Notes: generated by a model from the sequence alone, not told the origin. A DNA stretch of 64,000 nucleotides from Bolinopsis microptera (GCF_026151205.1 NC_087077.1:13490983-13554982); one strand, 5' to 3'. Numbered from the stretch's first letter, positions 37,901 through 49,720 are shown. A program made the numbers and translations.

Positions 37901-40900
37901 GTTCAAAACACAGGACGTGCTCAAGGAAATTAAAATATTTGTTTGTGTGTTAAAATATAGCTAATTGACGTCAGCCCATCACCAACCAACAGTCTAACAG
38001 TCCGCTAACTAGTACTAACCGTGCTAACACACACTTAACCCTTATATTTCACCCAATACAGAGGATTTTGTGTTTTTGAAGCGCCACAAGATTCCTGGGC
38101 GGGTTTTATCTGATACTGTGAATATTTGCAGAACTTTTTGTTGTGGAATGTTTTTGTTGTGGAATGTAAGTTTAACTGTGCAAGCTTTGTGATAATATGC
38201 CATTTCTGGACCTTTTGGAATATATTCATGAACCAGTGGCAGTAACCACTTGCACTATGACATTATTGAATAAGATAAATTATTAATTAATGACAGATTA
38301 TATGGCGCCCCTATTGTCATAATATGTCATTATGATGATATCTTTATAAAGTTAATGATGTCCATTGACATTTGACAAAGTGATCTCATTAAAACCGACT
38401 AGCATGGCTATAGAAATTAAACTGATCCCTGCATTACAATAGGTAGTCAGTATGAAGAGGTTTCAATTAATCACTGTATCTAGGCAATATGACCCAGACC
38501 CCCCATCCTCCGGCCCCCTCCCCTGGACCTCGTATCTTTACATGAACCGTGACGGGAACCCTGCAGCAAATATCTGAGCCCACCAGCTGTTATGAATTAA
38601 CCAATTTACCAATAAACTATTCTACTGAGGTAGATGAACGAGTACAATAGCTCTGAATTCTGATAATAAGGAGCCGTATAGAGTTCTGATAATTTGAGTG
38701 TATCTAAGTGGAACAGCGTGCGTTACCAAAGTAACACACGTATCATATAGCTCCCTGCTGGAGGCAGTTCAGCAGTGCATGCTCTATTAAGATCGGTAAC
38801 CCAGGCACCGGACCGGTGTGGTAACCTGGTGACCTGGACACGCACCAGCGGAGTAAAACAGGGGGTTCAAAGGGTTTTACACTTTCATTGTCTCACTAAT
38901 AACTGCCACCTCACTAACTACTACCTACACCCCACGTACATACTATATAATTACCATAATAATATGTATTTTATTCGTAGCCAATTGAGCGAGCCCTGGA
39001 TAGCACTAACAAAGCATACTCAGGAGTCAGGAAGCTATACTACTAGCTGTAACCTGTATCCTACTAGCTACTAGCTGCTAGAATACAGGGTATACAGACT
39101 ATAAGGTCAGAGTAACAACGTCATAATTATTGAGCCTGTTTGTTGTAGGATGGTTGGGGCAGGTAACACTTGGTGACATCCCTGCACACTCAATACATTA
39201 TACGTGTTGTAGCCAGCATACAGTCGCTAATTGTGAAGAGAAACGTGGTGTGATTTCAGAGACGTTTTAGAGAGGTTGAGGTGGGCTTGAGGTAGGGTTG
39301 AGGGGATGTTGAGGTGGGTTGAGGTGGGTTGAGGTGGGCTTGAGGTGGGCTTGAGGTGGGCTTGAGGTGGGGTTGAGGTGGGGTTGAGGTGGGGTTGAGG
39401 GGATGTTGAGGTGGGTTGAGGTGGGTTGAGGTGGGTTGAGGTGGGCTTGAGGTGGGCTTGAGGTGGGCTTGAGGTGGGCTTGAGGTGGGCTTGAGGTGGG
39501 CTTGAGGTGGGCTTGAGGTGGGCTTGAGGTGGGCTTGAGGTGGGCTTGAGGTGGGCTTGAGGGGATGTTGAGGGGATGTTGAAGTGGGCTTGAGGTGGGC
39601 TTGAGGTGGGGTTGGAAAGGTCAGTGCAAGTGTACTTGAAGTTTAAACTGAGTACGTATAGTTCAAAATTATGTTTTTTAAACTGTTTAAAGTAACGGAA
39701 ACACTTACGTCACAGCGAGCCAAAATACAAAGTAAGAGTTTCAATTTTGGACGGTGATGAAAAACCAAAAACTTTCAGACCTTAAGGCAGATAAGATCTA
39801 ACATTTTAGTAATTTAACTTGGATAACCGGTCTAGAATCCAGTAAACCTCCGACAATACCTGGATACTCTCTACTGATACCCACCAAGTACTCCATAACC
39901 AACAACCTGGATACTCTCTACTGATACCCACCAAGTACTCCATAACCAACAACCTGGATACTCTCTACTGATACCCACCAAGTACTCCATAACCAACAAC
40001 CTGGATACTCTCTACTGATACCCACCAAGTACTCCATAACCAACAACCTGGATACTCTCTACTGATACCCACCAAGTACTCCATAACCAACAACCTGGAT
40101 ACTCTCTACTGATACCCACCAAGTACTCCATAACCAACAACCTGGATACTCTCTACTGATACCCACCAAGTACTCCATAACCAACAACCTGGATACTCTC
40201 TACTGATACCCACCAAGTACTCCATAACCAACAACCTGGATACTCTCTACTGATACCCACCAAGTACTCCATAACCAACAACCTGGATACTCTCTACTGA
40301 TACCACCAACAACTTATATTTATATTGGGTTACTTTCTCAACACAATCATGCTCCAAACTCGACCGAAAGGTTTTGAGTTAAATGGAGAAAGTAATAGGG
40401 ATTACTTATCTTACATGATAAACCCATTATCATAACAAACAATGAAATAGATGTTCATGGTAGATTCTAATAACTTGACATTTAATAATGATAAAATCTC
40501 ACCACTTTAACACCACGTGACTTTAGCACCACGTGACCGCTTGAAATACGTCAGTCGAGCTCCTCTGATATCTTACAACGAATATCTTCCATTGTTCCGT
40601 ACTATTTCAGTAAACATACCCAGACACGCCTTGTTCAACACAAAACAGCTCACTGTACATTACTATTTGCTAAGCGTAATGAACCACACATTACTATTTG
40701 CGCCGCGTAATGAACCACACATTACTATTGCTTAGTGTAACATACGTCATGACTCATAACCGAGGGGTCCAGGACACGAAGCTGCCGACCAGACAGCCAA
40801 TATAACACTGGGGTTGAGACCACATCACTCAATGTCTCCTAGTAGCTCTGATAACTTGATAAGGGATAAGGAGCGGGAATATGTATCGTAATTCATTTGA

Positions 40901-43900
40901 TAATCACTTGATAATCACTTGATAATCACTTGATAATCACTTGATAAATACCCGTGGATAATGGGCTAATGGGCTGGGATAATTAACATAATTTACCACA
41001 GCTCGGTTTGTTCCACCACATACGAACCAGACTGTCTTAACTGCTCAGTACAAGATGTCTCAATGTGCTAAACACCGAAGATATCTTAATGTGCTAAATG
41101 CTGAGTCGCTGAGTTGAGACCTTTAGTTCATCATAAGGTCTCTGGATTGAGGGTAAAGAGAGTAGTAGAGCTGCATATTATACATACTTCAACAATTCAG
41201 TACTGTTCATTTACAACATGATAATCTCATAGTTCAGTCGGCATATATTATACACGCCTGCCTCACTTATCAAACTGGATAATATATTCATTGGACATTT
41301 TAAAACTACATACCATAATTCACTTTCTTATAATAATCTGTCCTACTTGGTTTCAAGTGTTAAAAAAGAGCTTATGCATGATAGTGAAGAATATCATGAC
41401 CGTAATTATAGTACATGAACTATAGAGCACGTGCGACTTAGTACGTTAATCTCAGAGTCACAGTGCCACTGGCCACTACCATCCAGTATCAAATAACACA
41501 AATACCGCAGATTTAACCTAATAATCCGGAAAACAGATCACCGAAATCCCAACGGTAATAAATTTGTTAGCACATGCTGTTCTCCAATCAGTTCACCCAG
41601 CCATTGTGGCATTTTCATTATTACAAGTTTGAAACTTAATCTGTGGAGTAACGACTTGGACCAAAGACAAGGAGGAACCCTTACAAGGGTAGAGCATACA
41701 TTGCAGGGCTGTATGTTTCTATCTGATGGTATATTTGACCAACAATGACCAGATACAGTTGACATAACAGAGCTCCATGCTATTTAACATCCACATACCA
41801 ATGTCCACTAGAGAGAGAATTTTATCCTCACGGAATTGAAGAGGGGATGAAATTGAAGATATAATGTCTAGTTTCCAGGGAGTGGAGCCCGGGCCGCTGT
41901 CTGGAACAGAGGATGGATTATATTTTAGAGCGGGACAAAGCCTTGTTAGCTACTATTAACAGTCACTTATATTGTGTTATTTGCAGACATGTTAAGACGG
42001 TCTAATAACTGTTCTATATTCGTGCCGATGAGTTTTAAAACATGTTTTAGACATTAAATATGCGTTTTCAAATGGGGTACCACTCAGTGGTTTGTGAGAA
42101 CAAGACAGTGCCAAATTTTCATTCGGTTGAGTCTAAAACAGATAAAATTAGTTGGAATAGAATATTAACTGTGTCTAAACCATAATAGGTAATCACTTAC
42201 TGGAACAGAACATTAACCCTGGCTTGGTTAGGGCGTTTTACTTGGTAGAACTGAATATTAAATATTAACCGTAACTTGCTCTCCATTAAGCGGGATAAAG
42301 TTTTGTAAGGTCTAATTTGTGAAATCCATTGTCAAGTCGACAACACTGGTTGTCATAAACTGTCACGTGATGTTACCAGTACGGCCGAACTTTTTATTAT
42401 AATGAACTACGACCGATCCTTCCAAAGCTTAACAGCGGTACGCTGGTTTGTTGTGGTACTAAAATAAGTGAAGTCTGGATCCAAAGCCCTGTACCATTCT
42501 CCACTTCGTGCACCTTATCTTGAAGGTCATTTTACAGGATATCTGGTCACGGTACAGCAGTTGAAAGTTTTTCACGAGAGTTACCCTGTCGCAAAGAAGC
42601 CCTTTAAAAAGGTATAAAACTTTATTGCACTGCATAATACTGGCAATCTCTTTTAAGTCTTCGGGCCTCACGACCACTTGCACTTGATGGAAAGGGAAAG
42701 CCAAACAACAAGCTGGTTACCAAGTCCGGTCTTTCCGCACTTGTGACAAGGATCTGTTACTTGTGACAAGGATTTGTTACATGAGACAAGGATTTGTTTA
42801 ATTATGAGCAATAAATATAATTCCTTTTCCGGGATTTTCACAATCCACACAGCCTCAACCCGTGTCAAGATTACTGAATTTCCTATCGTCTCTTACACAT
42901 TATAATACGCTGTGAACATTATGTTACTACACTGGTCTACTACACTTTTAACAGAGAAGCCTAACAATAATAATAGTAGTGTGTACTATAGTAGTTATAG
43001 TAATAATAGCAAACTCTTCACTTAATAAACTTGCTGAATTCAACTTCACGTACAAATAATGAGCGCCCTAAAATTTGTTTTTCAGAATCTGCAACCCCGG
43101 CCAGGAGAGAATACTGCGAGCTCTGCAGAAACAGAAGATATATCAACTCTTTATATAAGTCAGCCAATCATTGCGGTATTATGTGTCACTTTGAGAAGCA
43201 AGCTTACTTTAATATCTTAATGGAGATGCCGGGTGAAGGGCAGGGAGAGATTCCCACAAATTCAATCTGGTAGATAAATTCAGCTTATAATAGTTTTACA
43301 TTCTTTGGTTGATGTGTACCGTATAGTGTGTTTGTGCGCAGCTACAACACCGTTTATATAATAATGTGTGGCATTAAACAGCGTGGTTACTGGTTACCCT
43401 CAACAAAGCCTCCTAAAACTTGTAACTTGTGTATTTAGCGTAGACATTAAACTTAGAGATGGGAATTATGGTCCCACAAAAGATCGGTCTAGTAAAAGAT
43501 TACAAGGTTACAAGACCCATTCTCCGAGCCACAATGATACTTTTGTCAGTCCAATAACTCTAATTACACCCAATGTATCTATGATGAAAACACACGGTCC
43601 TTTGTGATATAGAGATACTGAACTGCTAACCCTGCTACTTACCAGCAGCGTACTCCATCACAAAGTATTGGGTTGAGAGAGTTTCTATAACTTCGTATAA
43701 TCTCAAGATGCTCGGGTGGTGTACTTCCTCCATTGCCTCAATCTCACGTGACAACAACTTCTGGGTCTTGTGATCCAGCTTCCCTTTGTCTAGCATTTTT
43801 ACGGCAACTTTCTCTGTAAAAGATCGGATTCAGTTTGGGGAGTTAAGAATGTGCATTTTAAGCAGTATGTGATGGGATCTATGACTTGTAATTTAGGGAA

Positions 43901-44535
43901 ATATGCGCCACTGAATGGAGTAGCGGCTAATGATCCTAATTTCAATCATCTCAACTGCTCGTGATGTCAATCACGCAATGCAAATGGCTGATGATGTATT
44001 TAAAAAGACACATTGCATTGTGTCTGAAAGCAATATGTTTCAACTGAAAGATACTAATGATGGGTTGCAGTGATAATATCTAGTGTACGTAAGTGGTTCC
44101 TAAACAACATCAAGATTTAAGTCACCTTTCGTGAGGATGTGAGTTCCAAGTTTCACAACTGAGAAGTTTCCCGTTCCCAATTTCCCCCCCAATCTGTAGT
44201 GTCCAATTCTCTTCCCGAGAGTGACCTGTAACAATCGAAAATACAGCTACTTATGTCACACATATCTATTTATCATTATTTGATAAGGAAGGGGGTCGAA
44301 AGTCGACGAACATCTCGATCCAGAAAAGTAATAAATTAAAATACTGGCATTTTTAAAATGTACCAACCTCTTTCAACACCTTCTCAGACTCATTGAGTTC
44401 CTGTTGCAGTCTTTCCCATGGGGTGAGAGGTACCTGCGCAGTTATATTGCTGCTCACCGAGCCCGGTCTTGATGCGACGCTAACTGCGGTGGAATGTTGT
44501 CGAGACATGGAGACTTGCTCCGTACCGTCTACCAT
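19990..44535 (-). CDS. NIM1K: NIM1-like serine/threonine kinase, 9 exons
   Basis: AMPK-related protein kinase, 441 residues (the human protein is of similar length). Exons: 44535-44368, 44225-44126, 43813-43643, 32868-32765, 21686-21470, 21280-21131, 20696-20532, 20382-20284, 20141-19990; all GT-AG with matching phases. The N-terminus has the LTPWERL block also typical of NIM1. Gly-rich loop GTGNFS (73-78), catalytic Lys95 (VAVK), HRD Asp190, DFG Asp208, activation-loop Thr222 in [13 protein letters not shown]. In AMPK-related kinases that Thr is phosphorylated by LKB1, so the same control is likely. A second conserved region (about 359-392) ends in TYRISLHK, as in NIM1. The tail is Lys-rich and ends CSIM, a CAAX box, predicting prenylation and membrane attachment. 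Introns 3 and 4 are each about 11 kb. Confidence 0.93.
21687..32764. other. NIM1K intron 4, 11 kb, no gene recognised
   Basis: AT-rich intron. ORFs such as 28006-28287 (-) and 28671-28919 (+) have no recognisable family. Small repeats: three 11-bp units of ATATAACATAA near 23464-23490, a 68-bp tandem duplication at 26252-26387, and repeated TGACACAGTG/GCTGAATGTGACATG blocks near 30150-30230. A CG-rich patch lies near 22140-22210. Confidence 0.5.
26252..26387. repeat. 68-bp tandem duplication
   Basis: Two adjacent copies beginning GAGTTTTTTAATTAATTTCC at 26252 and 26320, differing by about one base (CTCTTT against CTCTTA). Confidence 0.9.
32972..34417 (+). CDS. LINE reverse transcriptase, 5' truncated
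   Basis: The open frame encodes 481 residues, of which about 20-481 are the C-terminal part of a CR1/L2-like (Jockey-group) non-LTR retrotransposon polymerase. Visible: [19 protein letters not shown] (34-52), motif [12 protein letters not shown] (106-116), motif [11 protein letters not shown] (165-174), catalytic YADD (198-201, in [10 protein letters not shown]), then thumb and C-terminal region. The AP-type endonuclease domain and ORF1 are absent, so the copy is 5' truncated, as is usual for LINEs. The first 20 residues are probably host intron sequence that happens to be open. It cannot move on its own. The ORF has no stop or frameshift, a sign of youth. Confidence 0.85.
   Translation: MQTLVNQVLDSLSRTGMSKFRPSLKKRGLDGELLSNYRPISNLSFLSKIIEKCVSIQLTSYLEDNNLLSKVQSGYRKFHSCETATTRIHNDILITIDKKTKVVLLLLDLSAAFDTVNHPRLIKKLRSAYGITGIALTWIRSYLANRSFCVKVKDSSSSSTVLEIGVPQGSILGPLLFILYTKDLENIASMHGCCIHLYADDTQLYFTLDSDDPSQLEHNMEHCMSDIKKWMTNNFLQLNSSKTEVIVISSKFDSKNIPASLQIVKDQEPHVVSGTVKSLGLYLDSYLSMSDQITSVVQACNIQIRNLWFIASKLSFNLKIQLVHALVLSRIDYCNSVYFGLSSYDLSRLQKVQNSAVRFIFGRGRKAHTTPLLKKVHFLPVRFRIDFKIALLAYKCLNNIAPPYLKELISPRQQSFKNVRLDNDYFYLSFPPSPNYVNTEKAFSHCAVKVFNSLPYDIRSAESVTSFKTKLKTYFFSLAFD
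33020..34605 (+). mobile_element. 5'-truncated CR1/L2-like LINE copy 1
   Basis: Covers the polymerase fragment, a 3' UTR of about 160 bases containing TAAGAGCCGCTTTAGAAAGC, and a tail of TTATTATTATTA-like repeats. The 3' part is almost base-for-base the same as the inverted copy at 52128-52864. It lies in intron 3 of NIM1K, in the orientation opposite to the gene. The left boundary is approximate. Confidence 0.82.
35529..35592. repeat. 9-bp tandem repeat (AACATTTCT)
   Basis: Seven to eight units; the first four read AACATTTCT and the later ones TACATTTCT. Confidence 0.9.
39274..39614. repeat. G-rich 10-11-bp minisatellite
   Basis: About 31 units of GGTGGGCTTGA, with variants GGTGGGTTGA, GGTGGGGTTGA and GGGGATGTTGA. 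The + strand is G-rich throughout, with a GG or GGGG run in every unit, so it could fold into G-quadruplexes. Because NIM1K is transcribed from the minus strand, its pre-mRNA would carry the C-rich complement. Confidence 0.95.
39859..40303. repeat. 47-bp minisatellite, about 9.5 units
   Basis: Nearly identical units, each with CCTGGATACTCTCTACTGAT and CCAAGTACTCCATAACCAAC. I saw no base differences between the internal units, which implies recent expansion or homogenisation. No spacers. Confidence 0.95.
40897..40947. repeat. 13-bp tandem repeat (TTGATAATCACTT)
   Basis: About four units of TTGATAATCAC with a shared T-rich joint, in NIM1K intron 3. Confidence 0.85.
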
Positions 44536-46104
44536 ATCTCAAATTCATTTCATTGGTATTCTCATATGGCTGCTGTTAGTGCGCGGGTTAATACAATGAT
44601 GAGGAAATAATCTTGTTTAATTATGGAACAGATACAATTTTAAAAGGAAGTGTCTAGATGTAAATAATTCTTATGAAAAGAATATTTTCAAGGAACAGCA
44701 CAATCAAATTTATGGCCAGCATACAGAACTGGTCAAGGTATCACCAACTTATTGTCCTTTTCACTATATAGACACAAACAGTTTTACTGGTAACTTCATT
44801 CTCAATCAAGAAATGCTGTTCAACCCAAAAACGTGCACATTTTAAGTGATATTTAAGAAAATCTAAAATGTAATTTTACAGTTACATACTCAACAGATCA
44901 CATCAACAGCTAACAACGTACACATTCAAGATTCAATCAGACTGGACAATGCACATGCTGAGCTCGTGGACAGATACAATTCAAACATTTCATAATGAAA
45001 TATAATAATAGCTAAATTATGCGACTCAATATAAATAGAACAACTAATACTTAGATTATATACTTAGGGAAAGAGTAAGATAATCTGGGAATAAATTCGT
45101 AGCAAAGGTTTTTCTGCAGGAATGTGTTTTCTAAAAAGAAAATATTATGATTATACCATACTCTATTTATAAATATATTGATTGAAATAAATTTTCGTGC
45201 ACATACAGAATGAATGGTTAATAATTTAATATATATGTAGACCAAGCTCTGTGCACGGGATGCTTCCTGAAAGAATCCAGTTCTTTTAGCGGGGCACCCT
45301 ACCTAAAGCCAAATTGAGATATAATAATCATATTCCTAGAGAAATAATCAGAAATCGAATACCAATCAAATAATATGATATATATGAGTAGTAACCATAT
45401 TTACTATGCAAAATGCCCCAACCACATAGTGTAAATTTATATAGAATTCAAATTCCATATCATCATTAAACCTCAATACCTAGTCAATATAATAGCCCAA
45501 GCAAAATTAAATAACTTCTTATATACCTTACTGTCATACTACAAATTAATTAAACATTTGAAATCTGTTGACCAGAGAATAAATTTCTAAGCCTAATGCA
45601 AGTGAAATAATTTAGATGCAATAATGAATGCCTAATGTGAGTATCATTTGTCAATGTCCTTGTAAAAAAGTCTGTACAAGAGATATGAGTAACTAATATA
45701 GAAGAAAAAACAGGAAGTTGTCGTCTGTTGTAAAATAAATAAAATATCTAGAATATAAATTAGAATATATTGATTGATTGAATACGCCCAATGGGCGCTG
45801 GTCTGTACCGAAATATAAAAAACATACAATATAAAATTATAGAGAAACATAGAGAATAAAATTCTAGCAAGCCTCCGAAAACTATTTAGCATTGTGTGTC
45901 GACGTAACTAGAAAATAGCATAAAAATATGAGTTGCAGTTCAGGTTCTGTTACTTTAACATTTACCAGTCTCAGCACTGAAAAAAACACACTAAATAAGC
46001 TTTCAACGCGGTTCATTTATTAATTGTAAAAAGTGGTAAATCTACACACGGCAACTCCAGTCAGCACCAAATAACACTCAACATACATCATACATTAACT
46101 CTTA
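44536..46104. other. NIM1K 5' flank and 3' flank of the ORF1-like gene
   Basis: AT-rich, no gene recognised. A weak acceptor-like AG (44539-44538 on the minus strand) lies 2 bases before the NIM1K ATG. The NIM1K promoter should be here or further upstream. Confidence 0.4.
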
Positions 46105-46956
46105 TCAGGAGCTTTGGGACGTTTGAGATGATAAGGTTTTATCAGCCGTGCAGATCTTTCTGTCGCGTATGAAATAATGTTTATTTGGGTCTTTCTGGAT
46201 CATCTGTTTCATCTCCTTAACAAGTTTACTATGTGCAAGCTGTTCCTCTTTGGTTCTGTCCGGTCCCAAATAAACATGTTTGAAAGAGTCACTGTCTCTG
46301 AGGTTTCGTGCACGCATCAAAATCAAGTCTACCTCACTGGCACAACCAAATTCGACCTTGATAGGCCTATTCTTACCCGGTTCCTTCCTTCCGATTCTGT
46401 AGACCTCACCAGTGCGGAGCACGGGGAAAGCGTCAGTTCCGTAAAGTATGTCCTTGACAACTTTGTTGAGCTCAAAATCGGCTTCTTTATCACTTTCATG
46501 GCAACCGTAGATCATCAAGTACTTCGATCGTTTCTTCTCTTCATTTACAGTCCTGACGGCTTGTTTGATAGAGTTTTCTGTTAAAGGTTTCCCGCTAGGA
46601 CGCTGAGCAGTGTTTTTCTTGACAACATCCGTCCAACTTTTCATTTCTGATTTAACTGTCTCCTGAACTGAATTCATCTGTCCTTGTTGAGTTTCAATAA
46701 TTAGTTTCTGATCCGCTATTTTCTCCGATTTCATGACATCAATTTTCCCAGCAGCACTTTTACAAAGTTCAATATTCTTCTCCGCCAATTTCATTAAGCT
46801 GCCGATGATTTTGACGAGTGGATTTTTGTTAAGTTTCATTAAAGCGGTCTCAGTAAAGTCAGATCTACATGAAACATTGGCAACCTTGAATATTTTCTGA
46901 ATTTCTGATGTCATCTCATGGTCCATCGCGTTGAGCCGGTCCACTGAAAAATCCAT
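46105..46956 (-). CDS. LINE ORF1-like RNA-binding protein, stand-alone
   Basis: An intronless ORF of 283 residues from the first ATG (46956); the frame is open a further 32 codons upstream without an ATG. An N-terminal helical region (about 20-110, with a likely coiled coil) is followed by an RRM-like domain. The landmarks are KYLMIYGCHES, RTGEVYRIGRKEPGKNRPIKV, then LILMRARNLRDSDSFKHVYL and GPDRTKEEQ. That order is typical of ORF1 proteins of CR1/L2/L1-type LINEs, which bind element RNA as a chaperone. No polymerase follows on the same strand, so it is either a split element or a host gene derived from one. The intact frame is compatible with both. Confidence 0.72.
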   Translation of the reverse strand: MDFSVDRLNAMDHEMTSEIQKIFKVANVSCRSDFTETALMKLNKNPLVKIIGSLMKLAEKNIELCKSAAGKIDVMKSEKIADQKLIIETQQGQMNSVQETVKSEMKSWTDVVKKNTAQRPSGKPLTENSIKQAVRTVNEEKKRSKYLMIYGCHESDKEADFELNKVVKDILYGTDAFPVLRTGEVYRIGRKEPGKNRPIKVEFGCASEVDLILMRARNLRDSDSFKHVYLGPDRTKEEQLAHSKLVKEMKQMIQKDPNKHYFIRDRKICTADKTLSSQTSQSS

Positions 46957-47052
46957 GCTACACAGTCGGCGCTGTTGAAAGTCGACGTGGCGAGTAACAC
47001 TTTCACTGATAACGATCACTGATAAGCGAGCTAAAAAACAGTGCAAATACAA

Positions 47053-48196
47053 ATTGGTTTACTGCGAACTGAAATAACATTCAGTCAATGTGTCGTCAAT
47101 AAACTGTACAATTATCAAATGTTAAAACTGGGTGATACAGTCACCAAAAAAAAAATACTAAGTATGATAAGTTAATAAATTAAATGTGGTCTATAAAACT
47201 ACCACTAAGTATAATAGGTCAATAAATTAAAAGTGGTTTATAAAACTACCACTGTGGGAACCCCTTCTCCAGTTAAAACATGTCAGTCATGTGCAAAATC
47301 AATCAGAATGGTAAGGTGGTAAAAAAGGGAATATCTTTTCGATACATCAATTATATATGCCTCAGATTTAAAAGAATTAGAAGTTACTTAGTTATCGGCG
47401 ACTATGATTGCAGTGTAAAATTTGTCATATGAATTGTCGACGGTATAATTAGGGTCTGTTGTTATAGATGATAGTAGCTGTTTCTTATACGAATCACTAA
47501 AGCTTTTAACATCGGGCAGATTATATATATAGCCGTCTTATTCAATTAGAGTGAATGTTAAATTTCATCATAACTCAAGTTTACTGCTTAGCCCATCTGT
47601 TTTTTACTAGAGTCTGAACCTATGCCCACCTAAGAGCACAATAGCCTCTTGGGTGTGACAACCCTCCAGAAAAATGCCATGTGGAAATGTATGTGAAGAT
47701 GAAGGAGATGGCAAGTGGCAAGTGGAATGAGGAAGAGTTAATAAATGCCTGAATTCCAAAAGGATAACCAGAGATAAAAAGCTACAGTAGCATGAAAATA
47801 TTCATTAAGTCACTCCAGATTGATCCAATTCCTTGGGAACAATAAGACACTTAATGTGTATTGTGAAGGTGACTAGTATTAGCATTAAGTTAGTTGTAGC
47901 CCATCCATTAAGTAAATTAAGTAAAGTAAAATTTATGGAAACACATCATCACATATATAAATATTTCCCCACCACTCCAGCATTAATGATTTATCAAAAA
48001 AAATGTATTATTATTTTATATATATAAATACAGGACATATCACATAAAGTGTGACTTTAATAATAATAACAAACAATTTTGTGAAGGAGCAGTTCCTAAA
48101 ACGTTTCATCACAATATTTCAATATGTATAGAATTTACATACATACCATATTTCAAGTCACTATCACTTCTTGATTTCTCGCAAATTGCTACATCC
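47053..48196. other. Intergenic, no gene recognised
   Basis: AT-rich, with a direct duplication at 47155-47262 of a block containing GTTAATAAATTAA and TATAAAACTACCACT (two copies about 57 bases apart). Nothing else identified. Confidence 0.45.
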
Positions 48197-48274
48197 GAAC
48201 CTCTGTATACCAGGCCTCTTCATGGAGAAAACGAAAAGTGCACGGTATAGAAAAAACCTGGTATATAGAGGTTC
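48197..48274. mobile_element. Short palindromic MITE-like element
   Basis: 18-bp inverted ends, GAACCTCTGTATACCAGG (48197-48214) and CCTGGTATATAGAGGTTC (48257-48274), with one mismatch, around a 42-bp centre. The whole 78 bases can fold back. The GAACCTCTATA type of end is reminiscent of pogo/Tc1-like MITEs, but no target duplication is evident. Confidence 0.5.
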
Positions 48275-48440
48275 AAATTATCACAATCTCCAATATCGGC
48301 AGTCTCTCAGATAACCTATAAAGCGTCTCATTTACCCAATTAGGCTGGACCTGGTGGTCCACAAGAGGATAACATGCCTCTGGGTATAGCATCCCTGATG
48401 GATACCGGGGTAAAATAAGTGGATGTGTTAAGGTACAAGT

Positions 48441-48712
48441 CAGTGGCGCGGGCGTAACGAAGGGCCATCTTAGGGGGGCGCCAAATCGTTGTTTTAATTG
48501 AGTGTGGGACAATCTAGAAAAACTTAACTACAGTACTAGCAAACCTGCGCACTTTGTTCTAGAAGTACTCTTTTTTAGAGATTTTACCGGCGTATCCTCT
48601 AAAATCATCTAATTTGTGCAACTTTAGGGAGGGGCACCGAAAGGGGAGGGGTGCCAATGCAACAGGGGGTGCTTTTTTCAGCGGGGCGCCAACAGGCAAC
48701 GTTACGCCACTC
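48441..48712 (-). mobile_element. 272-bp hAT-type MITE with 8-bp target duplication
   Basis: Begins CAGTGGCG and ends CGCCACTC (one mismatch in the inverted end). The same 8 bases, GTACAAGT, flank it at 48433-48440 and 48713-48720, the hAT hallmark. Internal sequence matches the copies at 2640-2893 and 54691-54845. No ORF. A further fragment of the same family (CAAATCCTCTAAAACCACC) lies at 48792-48830. Confidence 0.85.
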
Positions 48713-49720
48713 GTACAAGTGGTGGTGGGATAATGTGTGATTAGGGCCTTGTATGCATATATTGTGTCGTATTATAATACCATTTTACTGGCAAATCCTC
48801 TAAAACCACCTAATTTGTCCAATTTTGTGTTTCAACTTTAAGAGGGGATTTCAATCAAATCAAGTGATGCAATTGGCAGAGCACAATATACAAGCGATAC
48901 GTGCTGAAATACTGACAGTAACATTTGATGAGATACCCAGAATCCAGATATATCGAGTTTAGCTCCATCAGTTGTATTGGCTCTAGTTCGGAAATAAATT
49001 GGGTTGACATGGAGTAATGTATTATCAAACACATTACGATTTAAAAACCTTATCATGCTTCCAGTTAAATGAAGATTATATTAATAAAGCGCTTTTTCAT
49101 ATTCACATGTGCTCCCGAACCAATTTTGCAAACAGTTGTGAGCGGAGAGATGACGATAAAAAAAGGCCGCAGAATAATGAATACTTGATACATGTTACGC
49201 GCGCTTCGTATCCTTACTGCAGGCTTCACCTAGCTTTCCAAATGATTTATACGGCACTCGGCAGTTATTGCTTTTAAAGAATATTTTATAGGGACTCACC
49301 GGGACCGGTATTTAAAAACAACAAGAATGCGGCCGCTATTCTTTTGATTGACGATGTCAATCCGTCGAGATCGTTACTCTGCGAAGCAAGAATGCTAGTT
49401 CGCGCGGCGCGTCGAAGCGGCGAAGTCCTCCAACTATTCTTTTGTGAATGGCCGCTCAATTTCCCGATCCATGATGGCTTATTTTATTATGTTCCATACA
49501 ACCTGGGTCCCCAGTCTTTACTGTTTATAAGCATGTAGATATGACGGATCGAGTGACAGGCCAAGCGCCACCCAGTTAATTCCATATTGAATTTGAAAAT
49601 CGTGTATATTTCTATATAACCATATGTTTATAATCAAATAATCAGATTTTACAATCTAACTCAGTGCGCGGCTCTTGTAGCGTATACGTCAATTCTTTCC
49701 AATCGATAGTTGGAGTGTTC
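48713..49720. other. Intergenic, no gene recognised
   Basis: Holds a fragment of the 272-bp MITE family near 48780-48835 and a more GC-rich patch near 49320-49420. Short ORFs only. Confidence 0.4.

Larger units (their letters stand above)
34606..43642. other. NIM1K intron 3, remainder
   Basis: AT-rich intron with no recognised gene. It is notable for minisatellites (35529-35592, 39274-39614, 39859-40303, 40897-40947), listed separately. The short ORFs, including 43031-43273 (+) and 42459-42704 (-), resemble nothing I know. Confidence 0.5.
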
